A stretch of 10,654 bases of DNA from an uncultured Nitrosomonadales bacterium (GCA_946481065.1 CAMLMA010000064.1:1-10654); one strand, 5' to 3'; shown: positions 1-7,992, numbered from the stretch's first letter. Numbers and translations are program-made. The notes: generated by a model from the sequence alone, not told the origin.

Positions 1-1352
1 GTCTTGCTGCCGCCGAAGAGATCGCCCCAATCGAACCCACCGCCGCTTTCTGCCGGTTGCTCCGCCGCGACCTGCTCGGTGCGCCCCTTGAGGATCTCGT
101 AGGCAGATTCACGGTCGACCGCCTTCTCGTAATGCCCGTAAAGCAATGAGCCACGAATGACCTGCGTACGCTCTGCATCGGTCGCGACACCGATGCGACT
201 GCCCGGTGGGCAGATCAGCGCGCGTTCGACTGGCGTCGGTTTGCCCTGCTCGTCGAGGAAGGACACCAACGCCTCGCCTACACCGAGTTCGGTGATGGCG
301 GTTTTGACATCCAGCCCGGGATTCGCGCGGAAGGTCTCGGCGGCGGACTTGACCGCCTTCTGGTCGCGCGGCGTGAACGCCCGTAGCGCATGTTGCACAC
401 GATTGCCGAGCTGCCCCAGCACCATATCGGGGATATCCAGCGGATTCTGGCTGACGAAATAGACACCGACACCCTTGGAGCGGATGAGTCGCACGACTTG
501 CTCGATCTTGTCCATGAGCGCTTCCGGCGCGTCGTTGAACAGCAAATGCGCTTCATCGAAGAAGAACACCAGCTTGGGCTTATCGAGATCGCCGACTTCC
601 GGCAGCTTCTCGAACAACTCGGACAAGAGCCACAACAGCAGCGTGGCGTAGACCCGCGGTGAGTTGTAGAGCACGTCCGCCGCCAGGATGTTGACCATGC
701 CATGACCTCGTTCATCGGTCTGCATGAGGTCGTCGAAGTTGAGCGCCGGTTCGCCAAAAAGCTTGTCGGCGCCTTCGCTCTCAAGTTGCAGCAAGGCGCG
801 CTGGACGGCAGCCGCGCTTGCCGTCGAGATGTTGCCATATTGGGCAGAGTATTCGGACGCGTTCTCCGAGGCATGCTGCATCATGGCGCGCAGGTCTTTC
901 AGATCGAGCAGCAGCCAGCCGTTGTCGTCAGCGATCTTGAACACCGCATTGAGTACGCCGCCCTGGACTTCATTGAGGTTGAGCATGCGTGACAGCAACA
1001 AAGGGCCCATCTCGCTGATGGTGGCGCGCACCGGATGGCCCTTGCCGCCGAATACATCCCAGAAGGTCACTGGGCACGGGGCCAGCGCAAAATCGGTGAG
1101 CGCGAGCTGTTTCACGCGCGCCTCGACCTTGGCGTTACCGCCACCGGCGAACGCCATGCCGGAAAGGTCGCCCTTGACGTCGGCCATGAACACCGGGATG
1201 CCGCGACGCGAAAAACTTTCCGCCAGGCTTTGCAGGGTCACGGTCTTGCCGGTGCCGGTAGCGCCGGCGATCAGGCCGTGTCGGTTGGCCATGCGAGGGA
1301 GGATGCAAAGGTCTCTATCGCCAGCCTTGGCGATCAGGATCGGTTCAGCCAT
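1..1352 (-). CDS. yjgR: HerA-like ATPase, YjgR/DUF853 family (3'-truncated by window edge)
   Basis: Reading leftward from the ATG at 1350-1352, an uninterrupted frame gives 450 residues and leaves the window without a stop. E. coli YjgR is about 500 residues, so roughly the last 50 are missing. Residues 30-37 read GATGTGKT, a Walker A motif. Residues 264-272 read FFFDEAHLL, a Walker B/DEAH box (D266, E267). Further on are the segments SQNPLDIPD and [10 protein letters not shown], typical of this family, and a glycine-rich tail (DWGDLFGG). The family is related to HerA/FtsK-type DNA-pumping ATPases and is predicted to be cytoplasmic. Its physiological role is not established, and nothing here ties it to sulfur metabolism. 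A Shine-Dalgarno-like AAAGGTG lies just upstream of the start. The DUF302 gene ends 35 bases upstream on the same strand, so the two are probably co-transcribed. Confidence 0.93.
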   Translation of the reverse strand, partial: MAEPILIAKAGDRDLCILPRMANRHGLIAGATGTGKTVTLQSLAESFSRRGIPVFMADVKGDLSGMAFAGGGNAKVEARVKQLALTDFALAPCPVTFWDVFGGKGHPVRATISEMGPLLLSRMLNLNEVQGGVLNAVFKIADDNGWLLLDLKDLRAMMQHASENASEYSAQYGNISTASAAAVQRALLQLESEGADKLFGEPALNFDDLMQTDERGHGMVNILAADVLYNSPRVYATLLLWLLSELFEKLPEVGDLDKPKLVFFFDEAHLLFNDAPEALMDKIEQVVRLIRSKGVGVYFVSQNPLDIPDMVLGQLGNRVQHALRAFTPRDQKAVKSAAETFRANPGLDVKTAITELGVGEALVSFLDEQGKPTPVERALICPPGSRIGVATDAERTQVIRGSLLYGHYEKAVDRESAYEILKGRTEQVAAEQPAESGGGFDWGDLFGGSK

Positions 1353-1387
1353 GTTTCACCTTTTGTTTTTATGGGTTGTTGATTCGT

Positions 1388-1888
1388 TCAGATATCACCC
1401 TTGCGCGCCTTGTCGATGATCGCGATCAAGGTCGCCTCGAGCTGTTGCGCGGCTTTCACGGCGCGCGCGGTCGGATGCTTGATGCTCTTGAGATCGTAGG
1501 TCGGCCGGTCCAGCCCGAGATAGAGCTGGCCCTGCTTCTGATAGATGGCGATGCGGCAAGGGGCGAAGACGACGAATTCCGGATGGTCGAGCATGATCTC
1601 TGCGCCCAACCCAAGGTTACAGAAGGCGCGCACTTCGAGCGGGCCATGCGGATCCTGGCCGCGCTGCTTCATGTGTTCGCCGATGGGGAAATTGGCCGGG
1701 TTGACGAAGTTCTCGCCTTCGGAGACGACTTTGAGGCTGGTCACCACATCGTCGTAGCTGACGCCGGGTTCGACCGGCACCTCGTAGATCGCGGTGCTCT
1801 CGTCGACCGGCGGCAGCGGTGCGGCGGCCCATGCGACAGGCGTACTCAAAAGCAGTGACAACGCTGCAAATACCAGTGAATCACGCAT
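1388..1888 (-). CDS. Secreted DUF302 domain protein
   Basis: 166 residues from the ATG at 1886-1888. The frame stays open upstream to 1978, but this start is chosen because it places a clean signal peptide at the N-terminus: positive start (MRD), hydrophobic core LVFAALSLLLSTPVAW, and an AWA-A cleavage site around residues 19-22. A GGAAAGG ribosome-binding sequence lies about ten bases upstream. The mature part resembles DUF302: residues 88-111 include a cysteine (C90), a conserved-looking hydrophobic stretch and then FAPCRIAIY with C111. This lies in the region where DUF302 proteins usually have a cysteine followed by a short beta strand. The protein is expected in the periplasm. Its function is unknown; DUF302 proteins have been proposed to bind small ligands or cofactors, but I see nothing specific to say which. 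It is the upstream partner of the HerA-like ATPase gene. Confidence 0.85.
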   Translation of the reverse strand: MRDSLVFAALSLLLSTPVAWAAAPLPPVDESTAIYEVPVEPGVSYDDVVTSLKVVSEGENFVNPANFPIGEHMKQRGQDPHGPLEVRAFCNLGLGAEIMLDHPEFVVFAPCRIAIYQKQGQLYLGLDRPTYDLKSIKHPTARAVKAAQQLEATLIAIIDKARKGDI

Positions 1889-1965
1889 CAGCAATCGACC
1901 TTTCCTGTAACTCTTAACCAATATCACGACTGTGGTCATCATACCCCGCTTTCCGCCCTGCCAGC

Positions 1966-1992
1966 CGATCGGCGGCATTCGTGAGCCGATCG
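1966..1992. repeat. 8-bp perfect inverted repeat between cysB and the DUF302 gene
   Basis: CGATCGGC at 1966-1973 is the exact reverse complement of GCCGATCG at 1985-1992, with an 11-base loop. It sits downstream of cysB on the minus strand and could fold in the cysB transcript 3' end. No T-run follows it on either strand, so it is not a canonical intrinsic terminator. Because GCCGATCGGC is itself palindromic, the same bases also form a direct repeat (AGCCGATCG at 1963 and 1984). Confidence 0.5.
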
Positions 1993-2034
1993 ACAGGTGG
2001 CACCGTCATGCGTTCGAGAAAGAGGCATCGTCAC

Positions 2035-2069
2035 GATGGCGCAGACTCAATAAAGATGGCGCAGACTCA
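2035..2069. repeat. 15-bp perfect direct repeat (20-bp period) spanning the cysB stop codon
   Basis: GATGGCGCAGACTCA occurs at 2035-2049 and again at 2055-2069, separated by ATAAA, giving an exact 20-base offset. The right-hand copy contains the cysB stop codon (minus-strand TGA at 2069-2067). The left copy lies just beyond the gene. This looks like a partial tandem duplication of 20 bp after the end of cysB. It leaves the reading frame intact because the extra copy falls after the stop. Confidence 0.85.
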
Positions 2070-2993
2070 GACGTCGGTCTGCAACGCCGACTTGACGGCC
2101 TTACGATCGAACTGCGGCGCCAAGAGCTGGATGAACTCGTACGTGTAACCCCGCAGATAAGCGTCCTTGCGCACCCCCAGATAAGTGGTGCTCGGCGGGA
2201 ACAAGTGGCTCACGTCAAGCATCGCCAGGTTGGCGTCACGTTCGGCGTCATAGGCCATCTTTGCCAGCAAGCCCACGCCCAGCCCCAGCGAGACATAGGT
2301 CTTGATGACGTCGGCATCGATCGCCGTCAGCACCACGTTGGGCGTCAGCCCTTCCTTGCCGAACACCTTGCTCACCAGCGAACCGCCGGTAAAGGCGAAA
2401 TCGTAGGTGATGAGTGGATAACGCGTGATCTTTTCCAGGGTTAACGGTTGATCGTTGAGCAAGGGATGTCCGTGCGGCATGACCACGCAACGATTCCACT
2501 CATAACAAGGCAGGCAAAGGAGATTCTGGTAACTGCTGATGGACTCGGTAGCGATACCGATATCGGCTTCGCCGTTGGCGACCTGTTCCGAGACTTGGGT
2601 CGGGTTGCCCTGGTGAATGGTCAGCTTGACCGAGGGAAACCGTTCCATGAAGGCCTTGACCGCGGCCGGCAGGCGATAGCGCGCTTGCGTGTGGGTCGTC
2701 GCCACCGTCAGGTGGCCGGTCTCTTCATGCGTGAACTCCTCGCCGACACGCTTGATGTTATCCATCTCGCGCATGACGCGCTCAGCCAACTCCAGTATAA
2801 TTCGGCCCGGTTCCGTGACACCGATCAAGCGTTTGCCGTTGCGCTGGAAGATCTGCAGGCTGAGCTCTTCCTCCAGTAGTTGGATCTGCTTACTGACGCC
2901 CGGCTGCGACGTATGCAACGCTTCCGCCGCCAGTGATACGTTCATGCCGTGACGTGCCACTTCGCGTACATAGCGCAACTGATGCAGCTTCAT
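2067..2993 (-). CDS. cysB: LysR-type transcriptional regulator CysB
   Basis: 308 residues, against 324 in E. coli CysB; the C-terminal tail is shorter. Residues 1-60 form the winged helix-turn-helix (MKLHQLRYV..., then HTSQPGVSKQIQLLEEEL). Residues 97-106 read VATTHTQARY, the CysB/Cbl signature. T100, T102 and Q103 match the E. coli sulfate/acetylserine-site residues in both identity and position, and T202 in the FTGG loop is also kept. GEADIGIATE (141-150) and DADVIKTYVSLGLGVG (226-241) are further family segments. CysB normally activates sulfur assimilation genes in response to N-acetylserine or O-acetylserine and is antagonised by sulfide or thiosulfate. It is divergent from the permease-cysI operon, which supports that role here. 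A Cbl-type paralogue cannot be excluded from sequence alone. GGGAG lies nine bases before the ATG. Confidence 0.93.
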   Translation of the reverse strand: MKLHQLRYVREVARHGMNVSLAAEALHTSQPGVSKQIQLLEEELSLQIFQRNGKRLIGVTEPGRIILELAERVMREMDNIKRVGEEFTHEETGHLTVATTHTQARYRLPAAVKAFMERFPSVKLTIHQGNPTQVSEQVANGEADIGIATESISSYQNLLCLPCYEWNRCVVMPHGHPLLNDQPLTLEKITRYPLITYDFAFTGGSLVSKVFGKEGLTPNVVLTAIDADVIKTYVSLGLGVGLLAKMAYDAERDANLAMLDVSHLFPPSTTYLGVRKDAYLRGYTYEFIQLLAPQFDRKAVKSALQTDV

Positions 2994-3117
2994 GGTCAGG
3001 CTCCCGCTTTATAACGAAAATGTATATTCATAGAATAACATATTATTAAACACCAGATACTTAGCTGTTAAAATAACGGCCTCTTCGTGCCTTGAGCCGA
3101 ATATTCAAAGAAATTTC
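2994..3117. promoter_or_regulatory. Divergent cysB / tauE-cysI promoter region
   Basis: A 124-bp AT-rich gap between two divergent starts, clearly more AT-rich than the flanking genes. Rightward, TAAAAT at 3069-3074 is a plausible -10 with a poor -35 (TAAACA at 3047-3052, 16-base spacer), as expected for an activator-dependent promoter. It would give a leader of about 37 bases. Leftward, TATACA (3026-3021) with TTAATA (3049-3044) at a 17-base spacing is a weak candidate for cysB. The pentamer ATAAC occurs three times in the same orientation, at 3011, 3035 and 3073. These may be part of CysB binding sites, but this is inference; I did not match them to a published consensus. Confidence 0.6.
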
Positions 3118-3912
3118 ATGGACTTAGGTTATATCGTTTCCGGCTTCGCAGTCGGCATGCTGGTGGGGATCACGGGGGTGGGCGGCGGCTCCCTGATGAC
3201 GCCGCTGCTGGTGTTCCTGTTCGGATTCAAGCCAGCCGTAGCGGTCGGTACCGATCTGCTGTTCGCAGCCATCACCAAGACTGGCGGCGTCTGGGTACAC
3301 CATGGCAAGCACGGCTCGGTCGATTGGCGTGTCGTGAGCCTGATGTCGGTCGGTAGCCTGCCGATGGCGATCGGCACCATCTTCGTCATTCGGCAACTGA
3401 TCGCCGTTGGCAAGGAAACGAGCGGCATCATCACGTATTCGCTGGGCGTGGCGCTGATGCTGACCGCCTGTGCCCTGCTGGTCCGCAGCTACGTCACGCG
3501 CAAGACGCAACGCGAGACCGAGAACGGCCTGGTCAGTACCGGCCGTTTCAAGCGCATGCAAGTGCCGGCGACCATCCTTACCGGGGCGGTGCTCGGCGTG
3601 CTGGTCACGCTGTCCTCGGTCGGCGCAGGCGCATTGGGCACGATCGCCATCCTGTTCCTGTATCCGAAGATGCGGACGCTGAAAGTGGTTGGCACCGATC
3701 TGGCGCATGCCATCCCGTTGACTGCGGTCGCTGGCATCGGCCACTGGTCGCTGGGACATGTGGACTTCTTGCTGCTGGGCAGCCTGCTGGTGGGTTCGCT
3801 GCCAGGCATCTGGATCGGCAGCCACATCAGCGCCAAGATCCCGGAAAAGGTCCTGCGCCCGATCCTCGCTTCGATCCTGCTGCTGATCGGGCTGAAATTT
3901 GTAGTGAACTGA
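3118..3912 (+). CDS. TauE/SafE family (TSUP) anion permease
   Basis: 264 residues, mostly hydrophobic, with roughly eight predicted membrane segments; expected in the inner membrane. The internal duplication typical of the family is visible. A glycine-rich segment GITGVGGGS (17-25) followed by VGTDL (43-47) in the first half is mirrored by SSVGAGALG (166-174) followed by VGTDL (191-195) in the second. A cytoplasmic linker lies around residues 124-148. Family members move sulfite, sulfoacetate, sulfate or other organosulfur anions. As first gene of a sulfate assimilation operon, 43 bases before cysI, it could import sulfate or vent surplus sulfite. The sequence does not decide between these. 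The ribosome-binding site is weak (AAAGAAA). The ATG at 3118 is chosen because the first membrane segment begins almost at once after it. Confidence 0.9.
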   Translation: MDLGYIVSGFAVGMLVGITGVGGGSLMTPLLVFLFGFKPAVAVGTDLLFAAITKTGGVWVHHGKHGSVDWRVVSLMSVGSLPMAIGTIFVIRQLIAVGKETSGIITYSLGVALMLTACALLVRSYVTRKTQRETENGLVSTGRFKRMQVPATILTGAVLGVLVTLSSVGAGALGTIAILFLYPKMRTLKVVGTDLAHAIPLTAVAGIGHWSLGHVDFLLLGSLLVGSLPGIWIGSHISAKIPEKVLRPILASILLLIGLKFVVN

Positions 3913-3955
3913 CTTGTAGCATTGAACCAACACGGACGAATAGACGTAAGAGACT

Positions 3956-5629
3956 ATGTATAAATACGACGAGATTGATCAGGCCATCGTAGACGAGCGC
4001 GTCGCGCAGTATCGCGACCAGGTACGCCGCTTCCTGGCAGGCGAACTGAGCGATGACGAATTCCGCCCGCTGCGCCTGCAGAACGGCCTCTACATCCAGC
4101 GCCATGCGCCGATGCTGCGTATCGCCGTGCCTTACGGCACACTGGCCTCGCGTCAGCTGCGCAAGCTTGGCGACATCGCCAAGCGTTACGACCGTGGCTA
4201 TGGTCACTTCAGCACCCGGCAGAACATGCAACTCAACTGGCCCAAGCTGGAAGATACGCCGGACATCCTGGCCGAGCTGGCAACCGTGCAGATGCACGCG
4301 ATCCAGACCTCCGGCAACTGCATCCGCAACATCACCACCGACCAGTTCGCCGGCATCGCCCCGGACGAGATCATCGATCCACGCCCGATCGCCGAGATCA
4401 TGCGCCAGTGGAGCACCTTCCACCCGGAATTCGCGCTCTTGCCACGCAAGTTCAAGATCGCCGTCTCCGGCAGCGCGCAGGATCGCGCCATCGTGCAGGC
4501 GCACGACATCGGCGTCGAGTTCTACTACGACGACAGCAAGAAGATCGCGGCCAAAGTATGGGTTGGCGGTGGCCTGGGCCGCACGCCGATCCTGGGTGAA
4601 GTCATCCGCGAACATATCGAATGGCAGCACGTGCTGACCTATTGCGAGGCCATCATCCGCGTCTACAACCTGCATGGCCGCCGCGACAACGCGTTCAAGG
4701 CGCGCATCAAGATCCTGGTCAAGGCACTCGGGATCGACGAGTTCCGCCGCCAGGTCGAGGCCGAATGGCTGCACCTGAAGGATAGCCCCAACACCATCAC
4801 CGAAGCCGAGTTCGCGCGCGTCAGCCAGTTCTTCACGACCATGCCTTACGAGACGTTGCCTGCGCATGACAGCGGCTTCGACGCCGCCATCGCCAGCAAC
4901 CCGGCGTTCGCCGCCTGGGTCAAGCGCTGCGTGCATGGCCACAAGATGCCTGGCTATCGCGCCTTGACCCTGTCGCTGAAGCCTCACGGCAAGGCCCCGG
5001 GCGACGCCACTTCAGAACAGATGTATGTGGTCGCCGATCTTGCGGATCAATACAGTTTCGGCGAACTGCGCGTATCGCACGAGCAGAACCTGATCCTGAC
5101 CGACGTCAAGCTCAGCGACGTCTATGCCGTCTGGGAGATCGCACGCGCCAATGGCCTCGCCACCCCCAACATCGGCTTGCTGACCGACATCATCTGCTGC
5201 CCCGGCGGCGACTTCTGCAGCCTGGCGAACGCCAAGAGCATCCCCATCGCCGAAGCCATCCAGATGCAGTTCGACAACCTCGACTACCTTTACGATATTG
5301 GGGAGCTCGAGCTCAACATCTCTGGCTGCATGAATGCCTGTGGTCACCACCATATCGGCCATATCGGCATCCTCGGCGTCGATAAGGACGGTTCCGAGTG
5401 GTACCAGGTCACCATCGGCGGCAAGCAAGGCCATGACGCCAGCCTCGGCACCGTCATCGGCCCATCGTTCTCGGCAGACGAGATGCCGGGCGTGGTGCAA
5501 CGCCTGATCGAGGTCTACCTGGCGCAACGCACGCCAGAAGAGCGCTTCATCGATACCGCGCGTCGTATCGGTGTCGCGCCATTCAAGGAACATGTCTATG
5601 CCGGCAGGAAGGAGGCAGCCCATGTCTAA
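3956..5629 (+). CDS. cysI: Sulfite reductase hemoprotein (siroheme / [4Fe-4S]), CysI
   Basis: 557 residues, the usual length for this family. It catalyses six-electron reduction of sulfite to sulfide in the cytoplasm. Both ferredoxin-like half-domains and siroheme/iron-sulfur repeats are present. The segment HFSTRQNMQLNW (84-95) and the basic stretch RKFKIAVSG (164-172) correspond to siroheme- and substrate-binding regions. The cluster ligands are visible as C415-X5-C421 and C458-X3-C462, the latter within NISGCMNACGHHHIGHIG. Assimilatory nitrite reductases share this fold, but the flanking cysH, cysD, cysN and cysB make sulfite the expected substrate. No flavoprotein partner (CysJ) is in the window, which suggests ferredoxin as donor. 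The start ATG follows TAAGAGAC. The last eight bases overlap the next gene, implying translational coupling. Confidence 0.95.
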   Translation: MYKYDEIDQAIVDERVAQYRDQVRRFLAGELSDDEFRPLRLQNGLYIQRHAPMLRIAVPYGTLASRQLRKLGDIAKRYDRGYGHFSTRQNMQLNWPKLEDTPDILAELATVQMHAIQTSGNCIRNITTDQFAGIAPDEIIDPRPIAEIMRQWSTFHPEFALLPRKFKIAVSGSAQDRAIVQAHDIGVEFYYDDSKKIAAKVWVGGGLGRTPILGEVIREHIEWQHVLTYCEAIIRVYNLHGRRDNAFKARIKILVKALGIDEFRRQVEAEWLHLKDSPNTITEAEFARVSQFFTTMPYETLPAHDSGFDAAIASNPAFAAWVKRCVHGHKMPGYRALTLSLKPHGKAPGDATSEQMYVVADLADQYSFGELRVSHEQNLILTDVKLSDVYAVWEIARANGLATPNIGLLTDIICCPGGDFCSLANAKSIPIAEAIQMQFDNLDYLYDIGELELNISGCMNACGHHHIGHIGILGVDKDGSEWYQVTIGGKQGHDASLGTVIGPSFSADEMPGVVQRLIEVYLAQRTPEERFIDTARRIGVAPFKEHVYAGRKEAAHV

Positions 5630-6239
5630 ATCCAATCTCATACAAAATGGCCAGATCGTCGCCGACGAATGGCAGACCGTCCAACTGCCGGAGATCGGCG
5701 AGAAGATCGTCCGCAAGCAGGCTGGTAAAGTCGTGATGTTCAAGCTCACGGGTGAAGTCACCACCACTGCCGAACAGGTCTCCGCCACGGTGATCCCCGA
5801 CAGTGGCAAGGTCATCCTGCCGCTGTCCGTCTGGCTCGCGCGCAAGGATGCGCTGGCCGACCGCATCGCCAAAGGCGAGATCGGCGTCTGGCTGGCGACC
5901 CACGAGGTGCTGGAAACGCTGACCGAAGCCCAGGCCGACCTCAATGTCCTGCCCATCATCGCCGTGTACGTCGAGCGCTTCGCCGATGGCCGCATCTTCT
6001 CCATCGGCAACCTGTTGCGCACGCGCCATGGCTACAAGAACGAACTGCGCGCCTTTGGCGACGTATTGCGCGACCAGCTGTTCTTCCTCAAGCGCTGTGG
6101 CTATGACAGCTATCTGATCCGTGCCGATCGCTCGGCCGAGGATGCGCTGGCCAGCCTCAAGGATTTCACCCAGCCCTACCAGGGTGCGGTCGACATCAAC
6201 CAGCCGGTTTGGCGTCGCTTCAACAGGACTGTGGCATGA
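5622..6239 (+). CDS. DUF934 family protein, sulfite reductase-associated
   Basis: 205 residues from the ATG at 5622, chosen because GGAGG lies six bases upstream and the N-terminus (NLIQNGQIVADEW) is typical of the family. The frame stays open upstream to 5571, but that stretch lies inside cysI. The C-terminal half carries the DUF934 core: FADGRIFSIGNLLRTR (122-137) followed by GYKNELRAFGDVLRDQLFFL and RCGYDSYLIRAD. Family members I recall are nearer 165 residues; here extra sequence lies between about residues 24 and 60. The molecular role is unknown. The family is a regular neighbour of CysI in beta- and gammaproteobacteria and may assist sulfite reductase assembly or electron transfer, which is inference. 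It overlaps cysI by eight bases and cysH by four (ATGA), so it is tightly coupled to both. Confidence 0.88.
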   Translation: MSKSNLIQNGQIVADEWQTVQLPEIGEKIVRKQAGKVVMFKLTGEVTTTAEQVSATVIPDSGKVILPLSVWLARKDALADRIAKGEIGVWLATHEVLETLTEAQADLNVLPIIAVYVERFADGRIFSIGNLLRTRHGYKNELRAFGDVLRDQLFFLKRCGYDSYLIRADRSAEDALASLKDFTQPYQGAVDINQPVWRRFNRTVA

Positions 6240-7009
6240 GCGATACCGTATCACCGTTGATCCTCAAACCCAACGCCAACAACTCCGTCAACCGCCCTGA
6301 GATGACGGATGCATTGCGCCAGAGCATCACTGCCAAACGCGATGCAGTAGAAAAGCTGTTGGCCGATGCCGTCGCCGAGTTCGGCGGCCGCGGCACGATC
6401 ACCTTCGCCAACAGCATGGGTGCCGAGGACATGGTGCTGACCGACATCATCCTCAGTGAGCGCCTGCCGATCGAGATCTTCTCGCTGGACACCGGTCGCC
6501 TGCCGGTCGAGACCTACGATCTCATCGCCGAAGTGGAGCGTCGTTACAAGACCAGGCTCAAGCTGTATTTCCCGCTGGCCGAGAACGTCGAAACCTATGT
6601 GCAGCAGCATGGCATCAACGCGTTCTACGAATCGATCGATCTGCGCAAGGCCTGCTGCCATATGCGCAAGGTCGAGCCGCTGGGTCGCGCCCTCAAGGGC
6701 AAGAAGGCCTGGATCACCGGCATGCGCGCCCAACAGGCAGCCACGCGTAACGCATTGCCGGTACGCGAGTTCGACAGCAACAACGGCATCGAGAAATTCA
6801 ACCCGCTCGCCGACTGGACAGAGCAGGAAGTCTGGGGCTATATCCGCAACCGCGATATCCCCTATAACAAACTGCATGACATCTTCTACCCTAGCATCGG
6901 TTGCGCGCCTTGTACGCGTGCCATCGCCATGGGCGAAGACGTGCGTGCCGGCCGCTGGTGGTGGGAAGACCCCACCTCCAAGGAATGCGGCCTGCACGTG
7001 AAGAAATAG
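6236..7009 (+). CDS. cysH: APS reductase (assimilatory, [4Fe-4S]-dependent), CysH
   Basis: 257 residues. It reduces adenylyl sulfate (APS) to sulfite and AMP using thioredoxin or a similar thiol donor, in the cytoplasm. The PP-loop ATPase-like fold shows FANSMGAEDMVL (57-68) and FSLDTGRLP (82-90). The iron-sulfur ligands that separate APS reductases from PAPS reductases are present: C140-C141 (KACCHMRK) and C223-X2-C226 (GCAPCTRA). The catalytic cysteine is C251 in the C-terminal ECGLHVKK. The ATG overlaps the DUF934 stop codon (ATGA); a longer reading from 6209 would run inside that gene and adds nothing family-like. APS use agrees with a CysN that has no APS kinase domain. A 47-base gap precedes cysD. 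Confidence 0.95.
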   Translation: MSDTVSPLILKPNANNSVNRPEMTDALRQSITAKRDAVEKLLADAVAEFGGRGTITFANSMGAEDMVLTDIILSERLPIEIFSLDTGRLPVETYDLIAEVERRYKTRLKLYFPLAENVETYVQQHGINAFYESIDLRKACCHMRKVEPLGRALKGKKAWITGMRAQQAATRNALPVREFDSNNGIEKFNPLADWTEQEVWGYIRNRDIPYNKLHDIFYPSIGCAPCTRAIAMGEDVRAGRWWWEDPTSKECGLHVKK

Positions 7010-7056
7010 ACGGACTACCACCGAACATACGATCTGATTGGAACGCAAGCTCGCTC

Positions 7057-7992
7057 ATGACCACTTTGACCAAACCCACCCTGTCCCACCTCGACTGGCT
7101 AGAGGCTGAGGCGATCCACATCCTGCGCGAAGTCGCCGGCCAGTGCTCGAACCCTGTGTTGCTGTTCTCCGGCGGCAAGGATTCGCTGTGCATCCTGCGC
7201 CTGGCAGAAAAAGCGTTCCGCCCGGGTCGTTTCCCGTTCCCGCTGATGCATATCGATACTGGTCACAACTATCAGGAAGTCGTGAATTTCCGTGATCGCC
7301 GCGCAGCCGAGCTGGGCGAACGACTGATCGTACGGTCAGTGGAGGATTCCATGCAACGCGGTAGCGTCGTGCTCAAATCCCCTGATGAACCCCGTAACAA
7401 GCATCAATCCGTGACCCTGCTCGAAGCCATCGCCGAATTCGGCTTCGACTGCTGCATCGGCGGCGCACGCCGCGACGAAGAGAAGGCGCGCGCGAAGGAA
7501 CGCATCATGAGCTTCCGTGACGAGTTCGGCCAATGGGATCCCAAGAACCAGCGCCCGGAGCTGTGGAACCTCTATAACGCCCGTTCGCACAAGGGCGAGA
7601 ACATCCGCGCCTTCCCCATCTCCAACTGGACCGAGATGGACGTCTGGCAATACATCGAGCGCGAACAGCTGGAGCTGCCAAGCATCTATTTCGCGCACCA
7701 GCGCGACGTGGTCATGCGCGACGGTGCGATCTTCCCGGTGAACGTGCCGCTAGCGAGCGGCCAAGTCATCAATCAGCCCAAGACTGGTGAAGAAGTCATC
7801 AACATGCAGGTGCGCTTCCGCACCGTCGGCGACATCACCTGCACCGCGCCTGTGTTGAGCGATGCGGACAGCACCGAAAAGATCGTGCTGGAAACCGCCA
7901 CCACCACCATCACTGAACGCGGCGCGACGCGTCTGGACGACCAGACCTCGGACGCTTCGATGGAACAGCGCAAGAAGGAAGGTTATTTCTAA
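7057..7992 (+). CDS. cysD: Sulfate adenylyltransferase small subunit, CysD
   Basis: 311 residues (E. coli CysD is 302). With CysN it forms ATP sulfurylase, which adenylates sulfate to APS. The PP-loop is LLFSGGKDS at residues 35-43. The conserved IGGARRDEEKARAKER lies at 134-149, and HKGENIRAFPISNWTEMDVW at 178-197. The C-terminus is MEQRKKEGYF, a family hallmark. The frame is open upstream to 6901, but that part overlaps cysH and has no family resemblance. The ATG at 7057 gives the expected N-terminus (LSHLDWLEAEAIHILREV). The ribosome-binding site is poor (GGAACG, 11 bases upstream), so translation may depend on upstream coupling. Only one base separates the stop from the cysN start. Confidence 0.96.
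   Translation: MTTLTKPTLSHLDWLEAEAIHILREVAGQCSNPVLLFSGGKDSLCILRLAEKAFRPGRFPFPLMHIDTGHNYQEVVNFRDRRAAELGERLIVRSVEDSMQRGSVVLKSPDEPRNKHQSVTLLEAIAEFGFDCCIGGARRDEEKARAKERIMSFRDEFGQWDPKNQRPELWNLYNARSHKGENIRAFPISNWTEMDVWQYIEREQLELPSIYFAHQRDVVMRDGAIFPVNVPLASGQVINQPKTGEEVINMQVRFRTVGDITCTAPVLSDADSTEKIVLETATTTITERGATRLDDQTSDASMEQRKKEGYF

Noticed and set aside
3124..3933. Long minus-strand open frame (269 codons) opposite the permease
   Set aside because: It mirrors the permease codons, is dominated by Gln, Asp, Arg and His with no domain pattern, and a strong family match lies on the other strand. It is a by-product of GC-rich codon use.
3827..4987. Minus-strand open frame of 386 codons opposite cysI
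   Set aside because: It spans the permease-cysI junction and lies fully antisense to a well-supported gene, with no recognisable domain or ribosome-binding site.
3956..5629. Reading cysI as an assimilatory nitrite reductase
   Set aside because: The fold and ligands are shared, but every neighbour belongs to sulfate assimilation and no nitrate genes are present.
5012..6022. Minus-strand open frame of 336 codons opposite cysI and the DUF934 gene
   Set aside because: It crosses the boundary of two real coupled genes on the other strand and shows no family resemblance.
6901..7056. Upstream in-frame extension of cysD
   Set aside because: It overlaps the end of cysH in another frame and has no CysD-like sequence; the ATG at 7057 fits the family.
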